Shown here in pieces: positions 1 to 11,737 of a stretch of 64,000 nt of DNA; within the stretch, counting starts at the first letter, position 1, and every line of letters starts with the position of its first letter. The stretch spans positions 13,407,001 to 13,471,000 of the forward strand of contig JAZBRI010000008.1 of the NCBI GenBank assembly GCA_036874045.1. Reading direction: 5' to 3'. The notes under the pieces were generated by a model, which made no database searches, had not been told where the DNA came from, and saw nothing but the letters and a program-made list of their open reading frames with translations. This DNA is from Cymodocea nodosa. Taxonomy: Eukaryota; Streptophyta; Magnoliopsida; Alismatales; Cymodoceaceae. The translations under genes and the position numbers were made by a program.

Positions 1-570
1 AATTCTGCATGTGGGAAATTCAATGACTTAAGTTTCGGATAGTTAAACTGTAACTCACCGAAAAACTCAAATAGTTATCTAACTCTCCGAAAAGAAAACT
101 CGGATAGTTATCTAACTCTCTGAAAAGTCCTTTAAGCTTCCGTTCTGTATTTCTGCACGCGGTTAATTGAATGACTTAACTTTCGGATAGTTATACCTGT
201 AACTCTCTGAAAAAGTCGGATAGTTACCTTTCTAACTCTCCGAAAAGTCCTTTAAGCTTTCGGATAGTTAACTCCTTAACTTTCCGATCATTCAATCTTT
301 CTTAACTGTCCAATCATTTAACTCTTCGAAGGCTTTGTAAATTCAGATAGTTATCCTTCTTACTATCCGATGGTATTTCTGCTGCTTTACTCTTTGGATA
401 CTTAGACCTATAACTGTCTAATTTTCCTGTAGCTCAATAGTAGTATCTTTTGGAACTTTCTCCATCTGTTCATCTACTTTCTGATATTTTACTGAGCTAT
501 CATATCTATGAAATACAATTTGGTTTCCTCACATAGGTTTTTGCATTATCAAAATACTAAGGTCCTAACA
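1..570 (-). repeat. 3' LTR of A1 (partial, cut by window edge)
   Basis: This aligns with 4801-5398 of the other A1 LTR and ends with CCTAACA at 570, directly followed by the complement of a polypurine tract. The first 430 bases hold about eight units of the form CGGATAGTTA, short spacer, TAACTCTCCG, which are near-palindromes. Confidence 0.9.
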
Positions 571-2134
571 ATCTCCCCCTTTTTGATAATAACAAAATCA
601 TTTACATTAAATTACATGTATTTCACTCCCTAGATTGTTGCTATACATTCAATCACACAGAAACTAAGTAAAGCAAAGATTTACAATTAATATAATACAA
701 TGAAGTTAATTTCTCGCCTTGTCTATGTGCTGGGAAAGTTCCCCCTGCCTTCTATGTAATATTCTATATTCTTCTCCCCCTTTTTGTCATTAGATAAAAG
801 GAGTTCCACAATTTTCTTTTGTTGAATTTTCTTCTCCCCTTTTTGTCATTAAATTTGTATCTGATGATATACCAATTTTCTAATCTCTATAATCCTGTCA
901 GATATCAACTTGTGAAAAGAATCAAATGCATCAATATCTTCAAATACCAATTTTTGATTTTCCATCAAATGTAAACTGTTCACGTGTAGATCTCAAATGT
1001 TGAGATATTTTCATCATTGCAGTCTATTTTCTTCTTTTCCTTTGATGTTGTGCTGCTTTTCTTCTTTCTTATTCGAGCACAGTATCAATTGAAGTGTCAA
1101 TTTCCTTAATCCTTGTCTGATGCCAGTTGTTGACATTCTATCATCTGAGAAGTCAGTAATTGCTCTCCTGATTTGTGATATTTCTTCCTTTGTTTTGTGT
1201 AATTACTGCATCATCTGTAAAAACTGAAAATAGTGAAATGCCAATAGTTAATATAGCAATTTATAAATATGCAGTTAATATTTGTAATTTCTGCCACATG
1301 CTCTCCCCCTATTTGTATGGAGGTTCTCTGATTTATAATAGCAAGCTATAGGCTCTCCCCCTATATGCATGCCCTCTTTATACACTTTTATTTTGCACTA
1401 AAGTAACATTCTAAATTCTCTTCATATAGTAGGTTCTCCCCCTACTTATATGCTTTTCCTTGTAGACAAATTTGTTGCACCTATTCTGCAAAATGAATGT
1501 CATATATGATACCAATTGAACTAAATACCAATTGTTAATCAAAAAACATCATAAAAGATTTTCAATCAATTAGCTTCTGACTCCAATTCGTTTATCTTCT
1601 CTTGGATCTTTATTTCAAGTGGTTCTTCTATTTGGAGAAGATAATTTGAAGACTGTAATCTGTCTACTATAGATTTTGGTTGTCTTATGATGAATCTGAT
1701 TTCATTGCTTTTGTAGTCATTTAACTTGGCTCGTGCAAGCCTTGTTTCCTTTAAAGAACATGATTCAATCATTGATGCTACTTTTGATGCCAATTGTTAA
1801 TTTCAGAATATCATAACTGATTCTTAACTGATTGCCTTCTAATTACCAACTATTTAGCTTCTTAAACTCTCTCTTCAATAGATTCCTTCAAAACATATGC
1901 AGAGAGCAATTTGTGACTGTAGTCTAGCTGCTGCAGATTTTGCTCTCCTTGAGCATCAAGATTTTAGACACAATTTCCACTCAGTCTAAGTGAGCACTTT
2001 CTACCAATTTATGGTGCATCTTGTAATACCAAATTTTTATTGTCATAACTGGTTTGGAGCTATAGATCAACTACTCCCCCTAAACCATATAATCCTGTAA
2101 TTCAAATAGAAATAGATTTTGGTACCTATACTTT
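571..2134 (-). other. A1 spacer with multiplied polypurine tracts and PBS-like repeats
   Basis: There is no convincing gene here. The true polypurine tract lies at 571-585 (minus-strand AAAAAGGGGGAGA). Further GGGGGAGA-type tracts occur near 777, 834, 1303, 1353, 1436 and 2073, the multiplied-PPT arrangement reported for Sireviruses. Interspersed copies resembling the LTR/PBS junction (minus-strand AACAATTGGTATCA) occur near 1509, 1524 and 1788, with weaker ones near 870, 945, 1123 and 2018. A 75-codon open frame at 1566-1793 ends in one of these copies and has no recognisable domain. Confidence 0.7.
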
Positions 2135-3631
2135 CTTGGGTCCATAAGTGTTAGTCTTGATAATATTTAGTTTATTACCTTTTGGCAGCTACATTGAACC
2201 AGATCTTCTTTTGATGGCAAACACTGTTGTACCATCTCTATAAGATCGGATAACACCACCACAGTAGAGTATTTCCTGTGGAGTAGCATACCCTAGGCCA
2301 AATCTATTTGAGCCATGTCTCTATGAACCAATGATTTGATCTAATCTTTTCTGTCCATTGGTAAATTTATGCATAGTATTTTTCAGATCAGTGATTTTTG
2401 ATTTCAAATTTTCATTTTCATTTATCAATTTATCATTATTGCATTTTGTATCTTCAGCATGCAAATTTTCAAGTTTAGTATGTGCTTCTTCTAAGCATGC
2501 AATTAAATGCTTAATTTCCTTTTTATACTTTTCACATTTAACATATAAGCTGTCAACAGTAGATAAAAGAATATTTACATCTAGATTATCATTGTCTACA
2601 TCAGAATCACTTTGAGATGAAGTGGAGCATACCTCTTGTGTTATATAGCACACGTTTGCTGGTACCTCTTAATTTGAATTGGATGAGCTACTAGAAGAAC
2701 TACTATCATCCCAAGTAGCCTTCAATGCCATTTTCTTTTTGTAGCTCCTCTTCTTCTTCTTCATTTCTTTTTCTTCTTCTTGTTGTAGTGGACAATCAGG
2801 TTGTATATGTCCTTGCTTCTTGCATTTAAAGCATATTGGTGCATTGCTTTTTGATGTGCTAGCTTGATTCTTTTTCTTCATCCATTTTCTGAATTATCTA
2901 GCTAGTAGCACAACTTCATCATCATCCAAGCTTTGAAGTTCCTATGTTGATGGAAAGGCTAGTTCTTTCTTTGTTTCAGTTTTCTTTTTACCACTACCTT
3001 CCTCATCTTTCCATTCTTTCATTTGAACTTCATGGGCCAGCAGGTTGCCCATTAGATCCTCTACTGAGTATTTGTTGAGGTCTTTGGAATCTTGTATTGA
3101 TGTGGACTTTTGCTTCCATTCCATAGTTAAGCTTCTGAGGATTTTTTGTACCTATTTACGGATAGAAAATTCCTTTCCCAAACCTCTTAAGCCATTAATA
3201 ATCTCAGTGAATCTTGAAAACATATCAGTGATAGTTTCATCATCAAGCATTTTAAATAATTCAAGCTTTCTAAGTAAAATGCTGATTTTAGTGTCTTTCA
3301 CTTGGTTGGTTCCTTCAAAGGTTATTTGAAGAGTGTTCCAAGCCTCGTGAGCAGATTTACAAGTTGAAACTTTATTATATTGTTCAGCAAATAAGACACA
3401 ATAAATAATATTCAGCCCTCGAGCATCCATTTGGATGATTCTCTCATCCTCCTTAGTGCAGTCATCCTCATAACTAGGTGGAATAGGTGTTCCTAGAACA
3501 ACCATTTTCCATAAACTCACATTTGAGCTTCTGAGGAAACATTTCATCCTGTTTTTCCAGTAATTATAATTACTACCATCAAACAGGGGAGGACGATAGA
3601 TGTTCTGACCCTCTCTGTGAAAAGATGCCAT
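2135..3631 (-). pseudogene. gag: Copia gag polyprotein, broken (A1)
   Basis: Gag is the capsid/nucleocapsid precursor that packages element RNA. The start at 3631 (MASFHREGQNIYRPPLFDG) lies about 40 bases after the PBS. A UBN2-type Copia gag domain spans roughly residues 10-150. An intact CCHC knuckle (CFKCKKQGHIQPDC) lies near 2810-2855, followed by a lysine- and serine-rich stretch, then a coiled-coil-like segment rich in E, K, L and N at about 2340-2600. All pieces stay in one frame but are cut by stops, including after KEFSIRK, after AFPST, before EVPANV and after IIGS. The frame continues through the linker NRFGLGYATPQE to VPK at about 2135, where pol should begin but does not. The stop after AFPST and the one just before VPK are also present in A2. 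Confidence 0.88.
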
Positions 3632-3670
3632 GATCTCAAATAGTTAAATCTACAAAAAGAGATCAACCTA

Positions 3671-3681
3671 CTCTAATACCA
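3671..3681 (-). promoter_or_regulatory. Primer binding site, A1
   Basis: Minus-strand TGGTATTAGAG starts two bases inside the 5' LTR end. It differs by one base from TGGTATCAGAG, the complement of the initiator-Met tRNA 3' end commonly used by plant Copia elements. Confidence 0.85.
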
Positions 3682-3683
3682 AT

Positions 3684-5398
3684 TGTTAGGAACGTATGGC
3701 TTCACTAGAGGGAGGGTGAATGGAGAACAGTGTGAATTTAAGACTATTTTTCACTTTACTAACTAATTTGATTAATCAGTTTGCACAAGTAATAATCAGA
3801 TATAAATATCATGCACAATGAAAATAAAGTAGGAAACACAAGGAAATTTTAGGTGGTTCACCAACTCGGCTATCCACCCGCAAGGGTCACTTGGGCTTCA
3901 CTAGGTGTCTCAACACTTACACACTTGCACACTTACTTTCAGGTCGAAGCAAGAACCAACCACATAGAAGTTTTCAGGTATAAACTCTAGAAAACCAACA
4001 CTTAGAAGTTTTCAAGTATAAACTCCAGAAAACTAACCTCTTCAGTTTTCAGGTCAAAACTCAAACCAACAATTCAATGAAGCTTTAAGGTTGAAGCCAC
4101 GAACCAAATGATCCTTCTTGGATTAGACTTTCAGCACATGGAGAGCTCTAAAAATCTTCTTGTAAATCCAGCTTTCAATCGATTCTATGTTGAACTGAAT
4201 TTGAGCTTTATTCTATATCAGTAATTGATCTGCAATGTATACTGTTTTCTATATGTAATTGTATCTGTAATCCCACACTTTAGCTCTACTGAATATTGAA
4301 TGATCTGTCTGTATTTATGCTTGAATATCCAACGATCATATTTTCTCCTCAACAGATTTATTCTACTGTACTTGATTTGACTTCAGTCCTAAATATGGTA
4401 AGTTACCGTTCTGTCTGATGTTTAGTAAGTAACCTTCTAATAATCTTTGGCTTTTAGATGGTTATATAAATAACTTGCCGAAATGCATCCATAACTTACC
4501 GATTCTTTACTCATATATTGTTATCTGTGTCACGTGAGGATTTTAAGTTGCTCACGTGAAATGTCAAGTGTTCGGAGACTTGTATTTTAACACATTGAAA
4601 AGAGCTTCTAACTTTCGGATAGTTAACTACCATAACTCTTCAATTTTTCTTTTTAGCCTCTGACTACTGTCTCTTCAATTCTACACGTGCATAAAAGAAT
4701 AACTTAAGTTTCGGATAGTTGAGAATGTAACTCACTAAAACTTCCCATTTTTCGGATAGTTATCTTTCTAACTCTCCAAAAACCCATTTGAGCTTCTGTT
4801 TGGAATTCTACACGTGGGAAATTCAATGACTTAAGTTTCAGATAGTTAAACTGTAACTCACCGAAAAACTCGAATAGTTATCTAACTCTCCGAAAAGAAA
4901 ACTCGGATAGTTATCTAACTCTCCAAAAAGTCCTTTAAGCTTCTGTTCTGTATTTCTACATGTGGTTAATTGAATGACTTAACTTTCGGATAGTTATACC
5001 TGTAACTCTCCAAAAAAGTCAGATAATTATCTTTCTAACTCTCTAAAAAGTCCTTTAAGCTTTCGAATAGTTAACTCCTTAACTTTCCGATCATTCAATC
5101 TTTCTTAACTGTCCGATCATTCAATCTTTCTTAACTGTCCGATCATTTAACTCTCTAAAGGCTTTGTAAATTCGGATAGTTATCCTTCTTACTGTCCGAT
5201 GGTATTTCTGCTACTTTACTCTTCGGATACTTAGACCTATAACTGTCTGATTTTCTTGTAGCTCTATAGTTGTATCTTCTAGAACTTTCTCCATCTGTTC
5301 ATCTACTTTCTGATATTTTGCTAAGCTATCATATTTGTGAAATACAATTTAGTTTCCTCACATAGGTTTTGCATTATCAAAATACTAGGATCCTAACA
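3684..5398 (-). repeat. 5' LTR of A1 (1715 bp)
   Basis: It runs from TGTTAGGA to TCCTAACA. It contains the dense CGGATAGTTA/TAACTCTCCG near-palindrome array (about 4610-5240) and CACGTG boxes near 4531, 4553, 4685 and 4810. A 26-bp unit beginning CCGATCATTC is tandemly duplicated at 5087-5138 but single in the 1-570 LTR, so that duplication arose after insertion. Stretches at 3850-4150 are well conserved with the A2 and A3 LTRs and probably lie in the transcribed R/U5 part. Confidence 0.92.
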
Positions 5399-7189
5399 GT
5401 TTGAATAGAAGGATTTGGTAAGGAAAATTCTCAGATCTCTAAGTTTCAAATGGTCTCAGAAAGTAACATCAATTGAGGAATCATGAGATTTAAATGTTTA
5501 TACTATAAATGAACTTATTGGAAATTTAACAACTTATGAAGTTTAATTAAATGAATCACTGAGTCACAACAAACTAAAAATGAAGAAAAAAATAGTCTTC
5601 GAAATTAATTCAGATTCTGATATCTCTACTGATTCTGACGAGGATTTGATTTTGCTGACTAGGAAATTCAAGAAAGCATAGAAAACTAGGAAACAGCAAA
5701 TGAACAAAAATAATAAACCCTCAACGTCAAAATCACTAAATGACAAGAATTCTTCATTTAGAAAGTATGTATGTTACAACTATAAGAAACCTGGACATCT
5801 TTCTCTAGACTATCCTATAAGGAAAAATAAAAAGCATAGTAGGACAAATCAAAAGAAGACGGCATAGAAAACTCAGAAAAAGTTTTACAAGAAAAAGGCT
5901 TTGAAGGTCACTTGGGATGACACGTCTGAAGAGTTTGAATCTGAGGAATCATCATCAAAATCTTCACATTCAGAAGAAGAACAAGAGTTAGAAGATGTTG
6001 CTCATGTGTGCTTCATGGCAAATAAGTTTGACGTAATATCTGATCCTGAAAGTCATTCAAATTTTAACTTTGATGAATTATTATGTGCTTATCATGCATT
6101 ATTACAAAAACTTAAAGGTTGTAAACTAGAAAATAAGAATATCAGAAACTCTTTATCCATTGTGGAAGAAGAAAATAGTTTCCTATCTACCACTTTAGAA
6201 AAGTTTAAATGTGATAATGAAAATCATGCTAGAGATTTGCATAAATTTAGATTTAATGAATGTGTCTTGCATGAACAAATACAGAATACAAATGCTGAAA
6301 AATTAAAGATAGAATCTGAAAATGAAATATTGACAAACAATATAAATAATCTTGAGGTAGAGATTGATAAATTAAAAATGAGAGAGCTAGATTTAAATTC
6401 TACCATTGAAAAATGGAATTTAAGTCAAACTAAGTTAGACAAACTAACTAATACCCCTACTGTGTCATATAAATTTGGCTTAGGATTTGATTATCCTGAA
6501 TATCCTAAATCTCAAGCCAATAAAGGATTTATTAACTGTAGTTCAAGTAAATCTAAGACTAAAATTCCTTTTATCATGAAATAAGGAAATAAATATGTAG
6601 AAGTAGATACTTCAAGGGATGAATCATGTAGTAATAATATAAATCAATGTGATTTGTCTAAATGTACTTCTAACATGACTATTAATGTTTCTAAAAATCT
6701 TGTTTCTTGTTCTAAAAATTTAGTTTCTAATGTTTCAAAAATATCAGACTATAGTAGTAAACTGAAAATTCAGAAACCTGAGCATGTAATTCAAAACTCT
6801 AGTGTTAGACCAATTACTCATCTGCATGTGATTTATCTGAAAATTTTTGTGCAAAAAAAGATTTTGTCGGTACTGAAAATTCAAATACAAGTACGAAATC
6901 TTGGTATGAACTTACTGAAATGTATGAACATGACCAAAATAGATTAACATTTGATAAAAATCAGTTTGGTTTTGGTCATATTACATCTGAAAATAAAAGA
7001 ATGATTATAAGAACAATAATGCTATATGTGAGTATGAAGCTAATGATAAGTCATTAGTACTTACAACTAATAAGAATGTAAATGATAATGTTAAACTGCT
7101 TTTAAACAAAAGGAAGAAATATATATTTAATTAACTTGGTCCTCAACAACATTGGGTACCAAGAAAAAGTTTTTCTTAATTTGTTTTAC
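5399..7189 (+). pseudogene. gag: Copia gag, C-terminal part, broken (B)
   Basis: The fragment begins abruptly at the A1 junction. In frame 3 the knuckle at 5772-5813 reads C-Y-N-Y-K-K-P-G-H-L-S-L-D-Y: the second and last cysteines of CX2CX4HX4C have both become tyrosine, so zinc binding should be lost. A 227-codon open stretch at 5901-6584 carries an acidic/serine-rich patch and then a long coiled-coil-like region. Stops and a frameshift follow. The gag-pol linker LGPQQHWVPRK is readable at about 7133-7167 in another frame, just before protease. This Gag is longer and more coiled-coil-rich than that of A1. Confidence 0.8.
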
Positions 7190-10100
7190 AGGAGGAAACA
7201 ACATCAAAATGGATCTTGGACAATGGAGCATCAAGTCACATGATCGGACAAAAAAGTCTACTAAAAAGTTTTACAAATACCACAAAAGGAAGTGTAACAT
7301 TTGGAAACAAAAGCAAGGATAAAATCATAGGTACGAGCAATGTTCAAATAACTTTGACTTGTGTTATTTCGAATGTACTATATGTAGAAAACCTAGGATT
7401 TAATTTACTGAGTGTTATAAAACTAACTGAGAATGGATATTATGTAGTGTTTGAAGATAATGTATGCAAAATTATTGATAAAAATACAGATGAACTTAAG
7501 TTTATTGCTAAAAGAAAAGGTTCTGTATGTATTTTATCTTTACCTTCTAGAGTAGTTGATTTAAATTCATGTTTGCTAGTTGAAACTAGTGATGCATATC
7601 TGTGGCATAGAAGGATCGAGCATATAAATATGAAACTGTTACATAAACAGTCTAGAAAACATTTAGTGAGAGGTTTACCAAAGATTAAATACTCAAAGGA
7701 CTTTATGTGTGATGCATGTGAGTTAGGTAAACTTTATAAAAACTCTTTTAAATCCAAAACTAATATATCAAGCAAGAGAGTCTTAGAACTTATACATATG
7801 GATCTATTTGGACCAACAAGAATCATGAGCCTTGGTGGTAAACAGTATGTATTTGTTTTAGTAGATGACTTCTCTAGATACACTTGGGTATATTTTCTAG
7901 CATCTAAGACAGAAGTTTTTGAAAAGTTTAAAATGTTTTGCAATCATGATCAAAGTGAACAAAATGTCTCTGTTCAAAAACTTAGGAGTGATCATGGTAC
8001 GAAATTTGATAATGATCAAATGGATAATTATTGTAAAGAGCATGGCGTTGATCACAAATTTTCTTTTCCAAGAGCACCATCTCAAAATGGTGTTGTTGAG
8101 AGAAAGAATAGATCACTTTAGGAAATGGCCAGAACTATGTTAAATGAACATAACTTACCTCAAAATCTTTGGGTTGAAGCGGTGAATACAGCTTGTTATG
8201 TTATTAATGGAAGTTACTTAAGACCTCATGTTAATAAAACTCCTTTTGAAATTATGTTTAATAGGGTTCCAAAAATTTCCTATATGAAACCATTTGGCTG
8301 CAAGTGTTTTATTCTTAATACTAAGGATAAAAGGGATAAATTTCAAGCCAAAGCGGATGAAGGAATTTTTGTAGGTTACTCTACTAGAAGTAAAGCCTAT
8401 AGAGTATATAACAGGACTTCTAGAACTATTGAAGAAACCTTACATGTAAGCTTCAATCAAAATTCTTTTACAGAATCTCAATCTAAAGCTGATAATGATG
8501 ATATGATCAATTTCCCAAAAGATTTAGAGATCAATAAAGAGATTGAAGATTTATTTGAGAAAATCAAAAATATGAACTTAAATGATCAAACTAATGATGA
8601 AAGTGATGGACCTTCAGATGTTGATGAGAATATTGAGGAAAATCAGAGAAATTAGCGTTATTCTTCATCACATCCCATTACTCAAGTCATTGGTAATATT
8701 AATGAGAGAGTTAAAACTAGAGCTTTAGTTAACTTAAATAGTTTGTGTATGTTTGTTTCTATGGTAGAACCAAAGAATATAGAAGAAGCATTATCTGATG
8801 AAAATTGGATAGTGGCAATGCAAGAAGAATTAAATCAATTCATTAGAAATGATGTTTGGGAATTAGTCTCTCCACTAGAAAATTAGTCCATAATAGGTAC
8901 AAAGTGGATCTTTAGAAACAAAACTAATGAGACTGGTCAAGTTATAAGAAACAAAGCTAGATTAGTTGCACAAGGGTATACACAAGAAGAATGATTAGAT
9001 TATGATGAAACATTTGATTCTATGGCTAGGTTAGAAAGTATTATAATATTATTGGCCTATGCTTGTTATATGGATTTTAAATTATATCAAATAGATGTAA
9101 AGAGTGCATTTCTAAATGGTTTAATTAATGAAGAAGTCTATGCAAAACAACCACTTGGATTTGAAGATATTAAAAATCCTGACTTTGTGTATAAATTAAA
9201 GAAAGCCTTATATGGTTCGAAGTAAGCACCTAGATCATGGTATGAAAGATTATCGACTTTTTTAATAGAACAATGTTATATCATGGGAAAAGTAGATCAT
9301 ACTCTATTTATCAAGAGAGATGGTAAAGATCAGATTGTTGTTCAAATATATGTGGATGATATAATCTTTGGAGCAACCTTTGATAAATTGATAAAAATAT
9401 TTTTTGAAGAGATGGCTAGTCAGTTTGAATTTAGTATGATAGGAGAACTTTCATATTTTCTAGGACTTCAAATTAAGCAAATGGATAAAGGTATATTTTT
9501 AAATTAGGAAAAATATCCAGATGAAATGCTTAAGAAATTTAATTTTAATGATACAAAGATTCGAGGAACTCCTATGAGTACTTTAAAGTTAGATATTGAT
9601 GACATAGGAAAATCAATAGATCAAAGAAAATATAGAAGTATGATTGGTTCTTTACTTTATTTGACTACTAGTAGACTTGATATTATGTTTGCTGTGTGTG
9701 CTTGTGCTAGATTTCAATCTAATCCTAAAGAATCACACTCAATTGCAGTTAAAAGAATATTTAGATATATACAAGGAACTAAAAATTTCAAACTTTATTA
9801 TTCTAAGGATAGTTCAATAGATCTTATAGGATATACTAATATTGATTACGTAGGATCTAAATCTGATAGAAAAAGTACTAGTGGCACATGTCAATTATTG
9901 GAAAATAATTTGGTGTCATGGTTTAGTAAAAAGCAAAACTGTGTAGCACTTTCAACTACAAAAGCTAAATATGTTGCTGTTGCACTCAGATTCTATGGAT
10001 AAGGCAAACTTTAGAAGACTTTAGATTATCTTATGATACAACTAAGATTTATTGTGACAGTAATTCTGCAATAAATCTTTCCAAAAATCCTGTATTACAT

Positions 10101-10286
10101 TCTAGAGCAAAGCATATAGAGGTTAGACATCATTTTCTAAGAGATAACGTAATTAAAGGAAAAATTAAATTAGGATTTGTGTCTAGTAAAAATCAATTAG
10201 CTTATATATTTATAAAACCTCTAGATGAAAATAAATTCTGCAACATAAGATTAAATTTGGGTATTTATAGGTTATGTGATGTGTAA
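7190..10286 (+). pseudogene. pol: Copia pol polyprotein, broken (B)
   Basis: The domain order protease, integrase, reverse transcriptase, RNase H is diagnostic of Ty1/Copia. The protease motif at 7210-7233 reads W-I-L-D-N-G-A where D-S/T-G-A is expected. A GAG-pre-integrase zinc region (LWHRRIEHIN, then CDACELGK) spans about 7600-7740. The integrase triad is complete: Asp 7801, Asp 7990 and Glu 8098, the last two 36 codons apart as in D,D-35-E. RT shows KWIF, VKSAFLNG and the catalytic YVDD at 9349-9360. RNase H shows ALSTTKAKYVA. One frame carries everything to about 9985, with stops at 8119, 8653, 8884, 8992, 9223 and 9505. A small deletion near 9980 then shifts the frame, and the C-terminus (AKHIEVRHHFLRD to LCDV) ends at 10286. 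Confidence 0.93.
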
Positions 10287-11737
10287 AATGCTTAAACTTC
10301 ATAAAAAGATAAATTTTGTTGATGATGTTGTTCACCTCATAGATATTATATACTTATCATAAATATCTAAGTAATATCTAAACTGCTGCATATGATACTA
10401 TGTATTTATTGTAAAATCATAGTAGTATCTTATTGATTTTACGTAGTTTATCAATTTTAATGGTTTTCACAATTTTAAGTGGAAGTGTAAATGAAAAACA
10501 TTAAATACTTCTGAAATTCTAAAATTTTGATTAAGTGATTTTCTTTGGATCAATGACAGTACATATGATCATGCATGAATTTGACTTGATTGATTAAACT
10601 TGTAGAGTAATTTATATGTAAATCATCTTAAACTGTTAATCAAAAGTATGAGCTTATTGAAACTAATTCATATTTTCAGTAAAATCATAGACATAAAAAT
10701 TGTATGAGATTTGTGTTTTATTGCATCTGTATTAATGGAATACATATATATTGTGCTTAAAATTAAAAGTTCTTACAAAGTGAAAATCTTTGAGAATTTT
10801 TTGATCAGTTTGATCACGAGCCTTTTGTACTTGAGAAGATAGGTATGTAAGGATTGTTGTCCTGAAAAAGGATTCTTTAAATCTGGCAACCTAAGGTCCT
10901 AATCAGATCTGGGATTGTTGAAATGAAAGCTCATTACATGGGTACATTAGAAAGCTCTTGTATGATTCAAGCTTTTCAAACTAACTTTTAAAGAAAATTA
11001 TCAATATTTACTGTTTTGAAAAGAAATAGTTGTTTCATTAATTACAGATATCTTTAAATCGAATATAGTTTCTACCAATATGACTATTGATTTGTTGAAT
11101 CAACATTAGTACTTTTGAAAACGTTTATTTGAGATACATTCTTTTATTCTCCTTGAATTAATCATATTAAGTTAAAAGTTGTGTTTTGATTTATATATAG
11201 TGAAAATTGATTCTGGAAATCATTCTTGATGAATTCAGGATAACGGAAGTTTCTGAAAAGAAAATTTAAAGTATAGTTATACTTAACATCTATTGTTATA
11301 CAAGTATATTTTATATGTTATTGAATATATTTGAAGTATATTTGTAAGGGGAGGATTAACAATGTCCAAAACAGATTAATATAATTCAGAATACAAATCT
11401 TGGTTAATCTGAGTTTAGTTCCCTTAAGATCTTGATGAAACAATTTTAAAAGACAAACAAACTATTTTAGATTCATAAGAAGAGAATGTTAGAATAGTTT
11501 ACAATGTTCTTAAGATAATGTTAAGTGTACTACTTAGACGTTATGTTGTGTAAGGTAACGTGTAAAACTGCCTCTAAACAACATTTTACTCGTTAAGTTA
11601 GTTAACTCAACGAGTTATGTTTACTGTTTTCGGGTATCTCAATTGAATAAATATTATTCAATATTCATTTAAAATCCAAACCTGACTTTTATACACATTG
11701 TGTTATTCGCCTAAAATCCTATTTAAACACTTATTAC
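10287..11737 (+). other. B spacer between pol and the T32-like ORF, shared with the gypsy family
   Basis: No gene is visible. About 10380-11340 is recognisably homologous to 44830-45800 of gypsy C, and to the minus-strand copies in D and E. The best block is 10805-10990 (ATCACGAGCCTTTTGTACTT, then TCTGGCAACCTAAG, GATCTGGGATTGTTG and CATGGGTACATTAGAAAGC). A purine tract AAGGGGAGG occurs near 11347. At about 11588-11618 there is a CTCGTTAAGTTAG ... TAACTCAACGAG inverted motif, the type that also fills the LTRs. Confidence 0.7.

Larger units (their letters stand above)
1..5398 (-). mobile_element. Gag-only Sirevirus-like Copia element (copy A1)
   Basis: On the minus strand the order is 5' LTR (3684-5398), primer binding site, gag, a long noncoding spacer, polypurine tract and 3' LTR (1-570, cut by the window edge). 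LTR ends are TGTTAGGA and TCCTAACA, a perfect inverted pair. No protease, integrase or reverse transcriptase is present: the coding region stops just after the conserved gag-pol linker (GPKKxxVPK) and runs straight into spacer. Copy A2 shows the same architecture, so this looks like a non-autonomous gag-only lineage rather than a private deletion. A3 at the right edge carries the pol of a related element. The element interrupts the gag of Copia B at 5398/5399. Its left target duplication lies outside the window. Confidence 0.88.

Noticed and set aside
60..430. CRISPR-like or satellite array of short repeats
   Set aside because: Units are imperfect, variably spaced, lie inside a plant LTR and have no unique equal-length spacers.
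3671..3681. tRNA gene suggested by initiator-Met-like sequence
   Set aside because: Only the short primer-binding complement is present, next to an LTR end; no cloverleaf surrounds it.
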